DNA from: Smittia aterrima
Taxonomy: Eukaryota; Arthropoda; Insecta; Diptera; Chironomidae
Length of the DNA: 64,000 bases
Reading direction: 5' to 3'
NCBI GenBank assembly: GCA_033063855.1
Contig: CP093830.1
Span: forward strand, 19,778,854 to 19,842,853
The position numbers and the translations under genes are program-made. Shown piece after piece: positions 1 to 11,600 of the stretch. Position 1 is the stretch's first letter, and each line of letters begins with the position of its first letter. The notes below the pieces were generated by a model, which was given only the letters and a program-made list of their open reading frames with translations, had not been told where the DNA came from and searched no databases.

Positions 1-993
1 GACGGTTGTTATTCTGTTGTATTACAATAACTTAATTTGATTACTCGTGTTGTGTGTCGTCTCTGACAATTTTCAAATGCCTAAGCACAAACACACGTAA
101 TGTGGAAATCGAATAACAGGTTTGATTATTTGGTATTCCGTATATTTGTGAATATTTTTGCATAAATCTATGCAGAATTTCCGATAATATCTTTTTCATC
201 AGAGTGTCATAGCATTTATTGAAAGTGCGAGAGAGCGCCGGTCAGCATTGAAATGCTCTTTCCCTGAATATCTAAATAGGATTCCTCTTTACATCCATCC
301 GGTCGCCTCGGCTGCTTAATTATTCACACAGTTTTAAGCATAAAATGCGTTTGAGAGTGATGCATTCCGACAAAAAGTATTTGAAGTATTTCCGAATTGC
401 CGATGGGGGCGACCGAAGAGGGAGATTGTAATTCGAAAGGATTATTCAATTTCGTTTTTGAAGTAAATTGTCGTTTTCGTTTAGACATTCGAGGCAAGAA
501 GTAAATTTGCATTCACTGGTACGACACGACTCTCAACATTGGATTTTCTGGATGATGGCCAAATGCCGAGCGATATTGTAAAGACCGTCGACGAATGGGA
601 GGAAAGGAAGAAGAATTGAATGCTCAAGTTTTATGAGACAAAAAAAAAATCTAAATTTTTCCTTCCTTCTCTCAATGGCAGAGAAAAAAGTCCTCAGACA
701 AGTCTGAATAAGCCATAAGAGTATTATCAGTTACATCCAATGGATATCGGATGAAGCAAAATGTGAACTATGAAAATTTAATTATATGAAAGGTCATTTG
801 ACATTTAATTCTCCGATCGAGAGAGGATTTTTATTCAATTTGATATTCTCATCGAATTTTTATGTGTGTCGTTCTTTAATAAAAGCTCGAGATTTAAAGA
901 AATTGAGGTTCAAGGGTAAAATAAGAGTTTTCATGTGCAAAAATAAAAGAAAATAGATGCTTGATAAAGTCTTATGTTCAAAACCACAATAAC
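1..993. other. Non-genic sequence, nothing recognised
   Basis: AT-rich sequence with homopolymer runs. Open frames are short and resemble no family. I see no gene, repeat array or convincing promoter before the first tRNA-like unit. Confidence 0.5.
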
Positions 994-1070
994 TTTGACG
1001 GGATTCGAACCCGATACCTTTGGTATCTTTTATTGCCAAACGCTTACTAACTAAGACAACGAGATCTGCA
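994..1070 (-). repeat. tRNA-like unit 1 (SINE-like)
   Basis: The + strand carries GGATTCGAACCC, the complement of a perfect Pol III B box / T-arm (GGTTCGAATCC). About 45 nt away on the - strand lies TCTTAGTTAGTAAG, resembling an A box / D-arm. The middle folds as a TTTGG/CCAAA stem with a 12-nt loop, too large for an anticodon loop, so this is not a normal tRNA. It is followed on the + strand by GCTAAAACGTTTAT, which recurs at units 3 and 4. Best read as a degenerate tRNA-derived repeat. Confidence 0.6.
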
Positions 1071-1261
1071 CAGCCAAGCGGCTAAAACGTTTATTTAGGG
1101 AATTTTTCTACGGAAAGCAGAGAAAACTCTTAACTGCTACGAATTAGATTTTTTTAAAAATTTGCTTTGATATTAATATGAGAAGTTTTTCTAAACTGTT
1201 TAAAAAATGCAAGGAAATTCAAAAAAAAAAGTTGCAATTTTTCAATAATTCCGAAAATTCA

Positions 1262-1334
1262 GTTGATGGGATTCGAACCCAGTCTTGGTGAGTCCGCAAG
1301 TCGACCACTTCGTAACTAAGCCAATGAAATCTGC
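1262..1334 (-). repeat. tRNA-like unit 2 (SINE-like)
   Basis: Second - strand unit. It has a perfect B box/T-arm (GGGTTCGAATCCC) and a D-arm-like CTTAGTTACGAAG that can pair CTT/AAG, preceded by TTGG as in an A box. The span of about 73 nt is tRNA-sized, but the anticodon and acceptor stems do not pair well. Likely a tRNA pseudogene or SINE head. A few stem mismatches may reflect decay, so a divergent tRNA cannot be fully excluded. Confidence 0.6.
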
Positions 1335-1506
1335 AAACGCGACCTGCTTAAATCTCTATTTCAATTATTTTTCTTTGAGAATCTTGAAAACTTATATTTT
1401 ACAAATACTTAAAATTAATGAACGAATTAGATCGAAAGAATATTAAAATTGAATTTAAATGCAAAAAAAAGTTTAAGAAAGAATGATACTGACAACAAAT
1501 TTAATG

Positions 1507-1590
1507 TATGATTGGGATTCGAACCCAGATTCGAACAAAGTCCGAGGCGTTAATTCTAACGTATGCTAAATAAGCCAAATAAATCTTCGA
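1507..1590 (-). repeat. tRNA-like unit 3 (SINE-like)
   Basis: Third - strand unit with the same GGGTTCGAATCCCA T-arm and a TTGGCTTATTTAG A-box-like segment. An extra TTCGAA sits just before the T-arm. The flank on the + strand again carries GCTAAAACGTTTAT, tying it to units 1 and 4. Degenerate between the two boxes. Confidence 0.55.
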
Positions 1591-1856
1591 AAAAATCTTG
1601 CTAAAACGTTTATTACAGAAAGCTTACGATGGAAAAATATTTTCTGAAGTTCTATAGAAATACTTTGTTTAAAAAGAATTAATTTGTGAGAGCGTGCAGC
1701 CGATTAAGTAACAGAATGTAACTTTCTACCTGTTCTGGTCATGACTCTTTGATTAATAAGATGAAAAAAAAAAAACTGTCGCTGAGGAGATCTGAACTTG
1801 GGTTAAATCGGCTTCGAAAGAAAAAAGAATTCTGATCCATATCGCCCTTGGACTTC

Positions 1857-1934
1857 TTTGCTTGGGATTCGAACCCAATCTTCAAAGAACTCTGCAACCA
1901 AATGCTTGCATATTGAACCACTAAGAACTGCAGA
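1857..1934 (-). repeat. tRNA-like unit 4 (SINE-like)
   Basis: Fourth - strand unit. B box TGGGTTCGAATCCCA, upstream TTAGTGGTTCA resembling an A box / D-arm, then the shared flank GCTAAAACGTTTAT on the + strand. Spacing from unit 3 is about 350 bp, against about 250-270 bp between the earlier units. Confidence 0.55.
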
Positions 1935-4646
1935 CAAATTTAGCTAAAACGTTTATATGAGCAAACACAGTTTCTGAATGAAATCAATGAAAAAGTAATG
2001 ACTGAGAACTATTGTTTTATAACAAGAGCCTCAAAACTAATTTGTAAAAAACTTTTCTCAAGAATAATTCAAACTAAAAGTTTCTTGTATTTCTTCAATC
2101 CTTTGAACTTAAGAATGTACAGTCAAGCAGAATTGAGAGTCGAATCGTTTTCTTCTGATCAATAAGATCGCCTTCTTAATCATTTTCTTCCTCAATGGTC
2201 AAAAGTTCAATTCTCGAGGTTCCGAGAAATTACACACCAAGCTAAAACCAATCTAAGATGGAAAATTCATTGAACTATGAAATGTTTCGCTGACTGAAAC
2301 GAGAAGAATCCTCTCTCTTTCTCTCTCTCTCCTCGACTCGAAGTCTTCAACGATGATTGCTTTTATTTTGTGTTTTAATATTGGCAAAGCAAAATGTTAC
2401 GTCGATATCTTGAGAGAAACGTCTTTTTAATGCGAATTTTGAAAGCGATGCAGAAACGACGTGATACAACACAAAAGGAGCAACTCGATATTAAAAATTT
2501 AATACTTTTCATTCATAAGCAGATTTCGACTTCGACTTCTAAATCATATTTTGCTAAGCATGAAACGAGCAGCAGCAATTTTCTTAAAACGCTGTCAATT
2601 TTATCATATCCGGAGAAGAACAACAGAAGGCAGTTTACAATGAAAGAGGGAATTATGAATATTCGAGTCGAACAATGTGTTTTCCTTTCTCTTCGCTCTT
2701 CAAAAAATAAAAGTTTTCCGTAAAATTTTACTGTTTTTGAGAAATTGTCGCCCCAAGCTCGGTCGAGGGAGAAATTTTGCAAAAATAATTGATTGTCGAA
2801 TATTTGAGTTGGAAAAACAAGTCCCGGTCGTTTGTGAATCGAAAACAGCAGCAGCAGTTCGTTTAAATTTTTTTTTGTTGCTACTTCTCCAATTTACACA
2901 TGAATACTTTGTTACAATTGTTGTAATTAAAGCGGGTTTGTGTTTTATTTTCCTGGCAATCAAACGAAGAGAGTTTTTTAACAAAATTTTCCATTTGACA
3001 ACATTCAACTAAATGCTGTGTGTCTCTTCCTTCATGCATGAGGGCTAGCGAAATAATTTGTAGTTACATTGTAACTCAAATCCAAACGAATTTGTTGTCA
3101 TGACGAGCGAAAACTCTGTTCGAGACACTTTCCAAAAAATTCATTTAAATGTTCGAGAGGAGCGTCGAGAGAAAAAAAAAGTTGCTCAATCAGCACAGAC
3201 TTTCCCCTTTACCTCGCCACTAAGATGAAGAAGACTCTGCGGTCTCTAATTTTTCAGACTGCTAATGAGTGTTTGCAAAGCATCTTGGCGAGCACAAAGG
3301 AAAAACGCGTCATAAAGGAAAACTCTGTCGAAAAAAAAAGGAAAATGAGTCGAGAGTAGACACTGCAACATAAAAAGTTCTTGTTTGTGCAATTGTCGAA
3401 ATCAAATGCAAATTTCAACTAATTATGTGACTATTGCATTAAGCTATTCGCTTGTGAATGAAGAAAAAGAGATTTGTGGATGAGAAAGGAAAACGAGATT
3501 TTCTCGCCTGCAGATCACTTCATTCTCGTTTTGATGTTCTAAGCTACTTTCATAACAAACTGAATTTTAATTTCCTCGTTCTTCGTTTGCTGTTGCAACA
3601 TTTTTTCCTCATCTTTTTAGCTCAAAGGACTGAATTGTTGCATAGAAGAAAAAAAAAACCTATCAGCAACAGTCGAACGGAGCAGAAGAGAAAGGCGAAC
3701 GATCTACATTAAAAAGCATTTTTCAACATGAAGGATTTCAGTGCCAGACAAACCAATAATCAAGACTAACAAGATTTCTAATTTCTTTTTTTTTTCTGCG
3801 CTTCTCTCTCATCTGCAATCCATCCCAGGGAGTTTGTGAATAGATTTCCGCAAGTAGCGACCGACCAACTAGAGTTGCATAAATAGATTTCTGTTTTTCT
3901 TTTTGCTTGATGTTCTTCTTCGACGAATTAATGAACTTGCCATTGCTCGGCGTGTTCAAATGTTGTTTCTTTTTTTTTCGGGGGAATTAGATTCTCGTAA
4001 GAGAAGGAACTTACTTTTGTGCTCGCCACAAATACATAATCCCTTCTACTCGATTTCCACATTGCGACTGAGGAAGCACGAAGAATGAACAGAATCAAGC
4101 AGCAGCAGCAGAAGCAGAAGGAAAAGTTTGAATATTTCATTTCCCTCCCGCGCGCGCGAGAGAGCAAAAAGCTTTCCTTCCTCTTACAACAACCAAAGCC
4201 CGAGCTCCAACTCTCATTTTCCAGGATTCGTCTGCGAGAGCGGCGAAAAACGTTTGTAAAATGTGCATTCGGCTTTTTATTATTGTTTCCATTCCACGAT
4301 TGCAAGAGCAGAGAACAACTGAGAAGAGAAGAACCTTGAATCTTCGTAAAAACATGTGTTCGATGGTGTCTCCTGCGCAGACCCAGAACTGCAACCCGAC
4401 CAAGCGCCAGACGAAAACTGCACTACTGTGTACAAGTGAACAAGTACATAATCGTTATACGATGCAAATTTCGGTAATGACTGTTGTATTTATGTTGCGC
4501 TGACTGCCTTCGGTTTGGAACGAAGAACGATTCGATAACGAAAGCGAGCGAATGTTCTCGTCGTGTACACACAGACGTTGAGTTTTGTGGGGTTGCTTTT
4601 GGGGTGGCTTTCGTCTGACGATATGTTGGTGTAGTAACTGAAAATG
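1935..4646. other. Non-genic sequence upstream of the first promoter candidate
   Basis: AT-rich with poly-purine runs. Several frames of 60-125 codons overlap on both strands (for example 3.9-4.4 kb), but none shows recognisable domains or splice structure. I consider them chance frames. Confidence 0.5.
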
Positions 4647-4654
4647 TATAAAAG
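4647..4654 (+). promoter_or_regulatory. Possible TATA box
   Basis: TATAAAAG preceded by G, a good TATA match. No clear initiator sits about 30 bp downstream, and the better Inr/DPE promoter lies 200 bp further on, so this may be a weak alternative start or chance. Confidence 0.25.
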
Positions 4655-4854
4655 TGTAAAGCGCTACATTGGAAAATTGCACAAGCAATTGTTGTTATGC
4701 TCACGACAAGTGCAATTCTCGTGTGCACGGAGCACTCCTGTATGCGATAGAAGAAGATGGGACGACTGTTCGTCGGGTCGTAGACTCGAGAGGATCACAC
4801 ACAATACACAAGCCTTCTGCTGCTGCCTACATGCCCATATCTCTCTGACACAGT

Positions 4855-4892
4855 TGTTCAGTTGTCGGTGCTGTTCGTTGTCGGGTGGACGA
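4855..4892 (+). promoter_or_regulatory. Inr + DPE core promoter
   Basis: GTTCAGTTG contains the arthropod initiator TCAGTT with A+1 at 4860. Positions +28 to +32 (4887-4891) read GGACG, an exact match to the DPE consensus RGWYV at its required spacing. Further TCAGTT motifs follow at 4926, 4965 and 5174 (A positions) without a full DPE, suggesting a cluster of starts. There is no TATA box at -30. It faces the fru exons, so I infer a fru promoter. An unrelated noncoding transcript is possible. Confidence 0.5.
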
Positions 4893-5599
4893 GATTTTTT
4901 TTCTATCTTCCTTTCTTCTCCACTCAGTTGTTTACTTGCAAAAAGCTTGTGAGGCTCGCCATTCAGTTGTACAATGGCAATTTGCGAGGATAGAGCAGCA
5001 CACGAGAGTACTTTTTTTTAAAATTTATTATTGTTGTTGAGGGGTCTCTCGTTGCTATGATGCTCTTCGGGAGGTTGGGATAGTTTTGTGAGGTGGTGAG
5101 GAAGGCGAAAAAGTGTAATTGTGTAGTGTTGTTGCTGTTATTTCCCGTGTAGCTTTGCCAATACACACTATTCAGTTAAAGCTCAACTACATCGGATTCT
5201 CTTCTTCTTCTTCCACCCTTTTCTCTCGCACTGTACATTATTTTTATGTATGTAAACTGGGAAATAGTGCTCTATGCCAAGAAGGAACAACTCGATGGTT
5301 TGGATTGCCAGTTATAAAATTTTATTTGATCGCGGCACTTCGATCCGAAAGGATTGCAACGGAACGAACTCGATGAGAAATAAAGTGTTTCAATTCAACC
5401 GAACAACATAAATCAGTGAATATTTTACAAGAAGCTTCTTCTTCTTCTTCGTCTCCTTCTTCTTGAGTGAGTGATGAAAAATAATAAAATAAGAAACATG
5501 AGACTACAGTTAGTTAGTGAGTGAGAGAACAATTATTGAAGAATCCTTGAACGAAAGTGACAAGTGCCAAGAAAAAGCTTTTATTCATCACGAGAGCAG
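4860..5599 (+). other. Possible noncoding first exon
   Basis: From the Inr at 4860 the sequence runs about 740 nt to GAGAGCAG followed by GTGAAT, a fair splice donor (GT at 5600). It contains several short upstream frames, including one of 85 codons, with no recognisable domain. If transcribed it would be a long 5' UTR exon of a TATA-less gene on the + strand. Exon end and gene identity are inferred only from the signals. Confidence 0.3.
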
Positions 5600-8500
5600 G
5601 TGAATATTATTTTACATTAAATATTTTTTTTTCTAAGGGCCGTGTATGTGGGTGGAGAAAAAATATAAAAAGAAATTGAAGGAGGAAAAACTAATGAAAT
5701 TGTGAATTGCTATTTAAAACAATTTTTATGCACAGAATAAATGTCTTCGTGTCGTCGTCGCTCAGAATTTATTGCTCTTCGCCTTCCTACCGACAACATT
5801 TCCGAAAGCCTTTCTCCATACGACTACGACGACGACTCGAATGTAATGCAGCATTACATAATAATTTACAGCGTGCATTTTCACGTTCCGTTCTCCCTTC
5901 GTTTACTGTGCAATAATATGCACACATGAACTTCAACACGCTGAACTCATGCCATCCGTTTGCTCTGCCAACGATTTCTCTTCATTTTCAAATGAAAATT
6001 CTGTGTTTTATTGCAGTTTTCCGTTTATGTGACATTGATATCCTTTTAAAGTTCCTCTTCTCTTCTGTATTTTTTACTCAATTCAATCAAACGACAGGCG
6101 AGTTAATTAGCATGGTGACGATCCGTTGTGGATAAAAATTTCTGTCCCTTTTTTTCTCGCTCGTTTCTGAGAAATGAATAAATCATTATCATCGGTTTAA
6201 AATTAATCGTCGTAGCTTGGGAAAGGCAGCAGTTAAAGGGAAAAATATAAAAAGTTAAGTAACGTCAGCTGATGTTGAAAAAGAAACGAGGAAACCGAGC
6301 GAAGGAAAAGCGGCAGCAGTAGCATGAGAGAATGTGAGGAAAAAATGTGGAAGCTTCTCTAAGAAAATAAATTAAAATTTAATTAATTAGACAATTTGTT
6401 GGGATTTTGTGAGTGTGTCGAGAGGAGAGAGCACTGTCGTTCCTAAATCGCTTTTAAACGACCATTTACTGTCACAATTTCTGTTCATTATATGGTTTGA
6501 AATTACTTGTCGCAATGGACGAAAACAAAGCAAAAAAAAAAGCAAATAATTCCGCCAAGGAAAGAAAGTTCGTCGTTGGCAAAACATAAATTATGACTTC
6601 AAATTTTCAACGGAAGAACGGCGAATCGTTCGTTCTCCTTTTATTTTTCTGTTGTTTCACTTCGAACGTGACAGAGCTTACAAGTGAAACAACAAAAGTC
6701 TTGTTTGGTATTTACACGGAAAATAAAATTAAGAGCTGTAACTTTGCCTCTTGCTGCACTTTTTTTGCTGTAAATTTATTCAATTAAAAAATTTTGCATA
6801 ACATGCAAAAAAAAGTCTCGAAAATACCCGAAAATGAAAAACCAACCATCGGTGAACTGTGAATTTAAAGACGAAGACTGTTTTCCAACTCGTCTGCTGC
6901 TCCTCTCTCACATTTTTCTGACTGAGTGCACGAGTGAATTCTGACTTTCGGATTCTGGTTGAGATAGTTACACAAGGAGGAAGAAATTTCTGTCGGTTCT
7001 TTCCTTTTATTATTTCCGCTTTCGCCTCGAAAGTAACAATAAAGAAGGAAGTTTTTTTAATAACCTTCCATCCGCCCCCACATCAAATATTTACCAAGAA
7101 TATTTACAGAAGATGAAGTTTACTAGAAATTTTTAAATTTCAAATTTGTCATGAAAAAGAAAATCGCTTGAGACTTTTTCGTTGTAACGTTTTCTTTACG
7201 AGACTTTGCGTTGATAAATCCCCCCAAAGCTCTTGTCATGCAATATTTAAGTTTGGCGATAAGTTCAGCGCCCGCACACACAGTAAAGTCATTTCCTTTG
7301 ATTAAATAATAAATTAAACAGTCGTCAGATAAACCCTCATTTTCCGAGGTAATAGAATAAGTGTTTTGTTTAATGGAAAATTTATCTCTTTCGTTTTATT
7401 GCCACTTGCCATGAAATTTATGTTTGAGGAGCTTCGAGTTTTAAAGTTCCTTCGTGGAAAATCGCTTAACACTCTTCTCTTCTCTTTCAATTGAAAATGT
7501 TGAGTGTGAAGTTCCCGTTCATGTTCATTTGAAATATAAATGATGAAAATTAAGGGTTCGATGATTACAACAGCACACGCATTTCAATATTTTTAGATTC
7601 CGGGCGAATTGAAATGAAATTTGCTAAATTATGAATGCTCTTGGTAGTCGTTCGGTCTCTGCCCTCTGCCCAGTACAAAACGCATCGATGCATACGAATC
7701 GAAAAAGTGCATTTGATGCATGTTTCACAGGTAAAAATTAGGGAAAGTTTAACTCGTGATGAAAGCAGAGACTCGGGCATTACCGGACCCAGCACAAAGT
7801 CGTAAATTATTAACGAACACGAGTAAGAAAAATTTATTTCGTAATATTAATATTCATTCGCATAAAAGCAACAAACCCGAAAATGCACTTGTTTTCCACA
7901 AAATGCTTTTTCGAGCCATTTGAATGTTGCATAAAGAGTGAGAGGGAGAGAGAAGTAAAAATCCTCGAGCATTTTGAATACATCGAAAATATTAAAATGA
8001 AATTTATGTTTTCAAAATATAGTTCGCAAATGAACCGGTGAGCTCGATGAAGTTGTTAAGAACTTGCTAAGTTAGCCGCTCGATAAGAACGATAATAATG
8101 AGTTAGTCGTTTGGCGGATAAATTAGAGGTTGAGTTTGATGTCGTTCGTTTCCCGCAATTTGCAACAACAGTTTAATGGCTTAATGTAGACTGTCTGGCT
8201 TAAATCGTCTTCTTCTTCTTCAGAATATATTTGCGTTACAGCTCCCCAATAATATGAAAAAAGATTGAAAAAGAGAGAAAAAAAGCGAACGGCGAGGGAA
8301 TGAGGCGAAAAAGTCGAGAAAAATATTCTTCGTAGCTTTTCTGCCAGGCAACAAACATTACACTTTGTCCTTCACAGTTGAATCGATTCCAAAGCAAGCC
8401 CGAAGCGGGATGAGATTAATCTATTTACATTTTACTGTTGAGTATCAATAACAATTACAGGGAAAGGGACTGCGAGTAGCAAGTGACTGTGAGGCAATAA

Positions 8501-8620
8501 TTAAAGCGAGGATTTCGTAAGAACCGAAGATCCGTGAACTTTATGAGTCTCCGCTTATCGTAACTTACTTGTTTAACTCTGTGCAGTTGAAGGCTGCATA
8601 AGGGAATTTAAATAAACAAA

Positions 8621-8671
8621 AGAGAAGATTCTCCTCTAAGCATTACAAAATTATGTAATCGAATCTTCTCT
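8621..8671. repeat. Imperfect hairpin
   Basis: Arms AGAGAAGATTC (8621-8631) and GAATCTTCTCT (8661-8671) are perfect 11-bp inverted repeats. An inner ATTAC/GTAAT pair brings the stem to 16 bp with an asymmetric bulge. It lies inside the long presumed intron. It could fold in RNA but is short for a microRNA precursor. Confidence 0.45.
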
Positions 8672-11600
8672 TCCCTGCGAAATGGCAAAAATTCATTCGT
8701 GTACGGGACAGAATAAAATATGAGCTTCCGAAACTGTTGTAAATTTAAACGACCATTAATGCGCCACTTTAAAAAGCTTTCACGAGAGATAAGGACGTGA
8801 TTGTCCCGCGAAACTTGTTCGAGGATGAAATTGTTTAAAGTTTTTCACACGCAGTAAAAAATTCCTTTTTTTTGCGCTCACGAGTCTTCGAGTGCTAGCT
8901 GGGGCTTTGGAAGAGGAAGAATTGAGCTCGCGGGGAGTCGAGTGGAACGACAGTGGCTGTAAAAAACATGACAATGCTCGAGTCAGAGTTTGATAATAAA
9001 TCGAGGAATATTGCAGTAAATATTTACTGGATTCGCGTTAACTTGGCAATGGCACACATTGCGCGCTTGCCGCGTCTGCAACTCGATGCTCCACTCGACT
9101 CCAAAGCGAAAGCACTTGTTTGTATCATAAAATTACGTAATTTATTTATTTGAAAAATGATACCAACACATCAGACGTTTTATTATTTGTTGAGAGATCA
9201 TGTAGAAGAGGAATCTTATACGCTGCATCTTGAGCTTCTCATTTCTTTTCCTCCTCTCGACTTTATCTCTCTTCCTTTCTTCATGGAGCAACATTACACC
9301 GAAAAGCAAGGACGAAATCCATTTCGAAGGCAACTCGGCGTCTTTTTGGCTTCGGAACCGCACCAGCTAAAAATGGAATTTAAGTTTATTTCTCCATTTA
9401 TGAGGAAGAAAATCTCTGATAGCCACGATTCAAGGATGGAATGGGCGCCTTACGAAAGGATCATTAAACTGGAATAATGCCCTGAAAACTGCACAAACAC
9501 ATAAAGCGACGACGAATTTTTAAGTTTGCACAGTGTTGATGGAAACAATCGCATAAAAATTACATAAAACTAAAGGCGGAGAATCGTAATTTCTTTTACA
9601 TCTGAATAAACGTTAAGAAGCAGCAGCGAGAGATCGGGACGGCCAATTGAGAATGTTTTGAGATGTTTTGATATGAAAGGAAGTTGAATCTTCATTTCGT
9701 TGAGAGAGAAAGAAAATTTATCGTCTCATCCGTCCAACTCGATAGCAATAATTTTTGTCATCTCGTTTGCATAACAGCTTCGAAGAAAGAAAGAAAGAAA
9801 ACCTTGAATCTCCTCAATCTTTCTTCAATGCACGACGAGGCTACCTGAAGACCTCATTTTCCATAATTCTCGTTGCAGAGAAATAATTTTCCTCGGCTCC
9901 CTCTGTCGTGCAATGGAAATCTTTGCCAATTGATTTTCATCCATAAAAATGCAGCTTAATAATTCGAGAGAAAGAAGTAGAAGTCTCAGAAGAGAAGAAA
10001 ATCATAAACTGCACATGGAATGATTCTCGAAATGTTTTCTTTCGATTTCTTCTCCTTAACGACAATCGAAAGGTAAACAGCAATAAAAATAAGAAAGCAT
10101 ACATTTTCCTTAATGCTCGGTACCCGCTTCGTAAACAAATAAAATTTAATAAACTCAATTTTCCAAGGATGGAATCTCTTTTATGGTTTTGTCTCAGGGA
10201 CTCTCTCTCCCTCTCATTCTCGACGTCAGTAAACGTTTTTGGATTTCCTTGGAGTGTTGAGGCGACGAAAAAACTCAATTAAAAAGTTAAATTTAGACTC
10301 TCGTAGGCAATGCAAAAAAAAAAGCGAGAATAATCGAAACTTGTTGAAATCGGAAACTTTCACGAGAATCTGCCAATTAAAACTCCATCAAATAAATCAA
10401 ACTCAAGCGAAAGGGAAATTTCTGAGTTTATTTATGTATGAAGACTCTTCCTCTTCATTGGAGAAGACACAGAAGTTTATCCGTCATAATTACTAATTGA
10501 ACTTCAAGCAATAACAAGTCTCCGTTTGTTGTCTCCAAAGCTGTCAAATAATAATTCAATTGTCTCTCATGAAATCGCTTTCCATCAATCGAACTCACAC
10601 GAGTCGCTCATGCAAGAGAATTTCCGTTTCAAAATTTTTCGCTGTTACTGTCGCCTTCCGATATGTCTCTTCACACAAAAGCAATAATTTTTATTTTCCA
10701 TTTACACAGTGCAAGAGCGCAAGTGAATGTCGCAGAGAACAAAAAAAAACTATGATACGCCATATGGAGCCGACGATATTCGCTTTAATGCCTTCAATTT
10801 TTCATTAAATCCTATCCATTGTAAGTTTTCGATTTTTTTTATTAATTTTTTCATTAGTGAATTGGAAAATATGAGATTTTATATTTGATGTGACATTAAT
10901 ATCCGTTCGTTCCTGCCTCTGTCGTAGTCGTCGTCGTCGACGTTGTCGTCACTGCAACCGTTTCGTCGACGACTGAACATATTGCTACTGCATAATTCAA
11001 AGTGAACAAGAAAAGATGAAAAGTTTTTTTTTTGGGAAACTAAAGAGAGAGATATTCGAAAAATCGGAGGGCGCACTCTATACGTTTCATTCGACTAATC
11101 GAGGAAGAGTTTGTCGTGTAGGCAAACGAGATGTTTGGAAAATTTAATCTAATATTGAACACTTGAAATGATAAATTCATTTATGATGATAGAAGGCTCC
11201 ATGGATGGATGGCGAAGATTGAAAGAAGAGCACAAATTTGTCGTTTGTAAACTTTTTTTTTCTTCTTTCATCCTTTCTATGCCTCGTTGTGCTTGATGCA
11301 CATGTGAGCGTTCTGCTGATGTACTCTCGTGGCGCTGCTCATGTTTATGTGACACACAAGTCAAGAGTGATGGAAGCAATTTACATTTGTCGGAGGGGCC
11401 ACTGCAGTTTTTAGCGGTTCAATTAAAAGGACATTGGACAGTTTTTTTTTCAATCGTTCGCTTCTCTCTCTCTCTAACTCTCGTTGATGTAAAAAAATGC
11501 TTTTTCATCTCGAAAATGCCAAAGCAATTGCCGGAGATTTCGTAAAAAATGATTGATTGTGAGGTTCGTGTGTGTGGATAACATCTCGAGAGTGAGGAGT

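Noticed and set aside
1262..1334. A functional tRNA gene
   Set aside because: T-arm and a D-arm can be drawn, but anticodon and acceptor stems do not pair; better treated as a tRNA-derived repeat.
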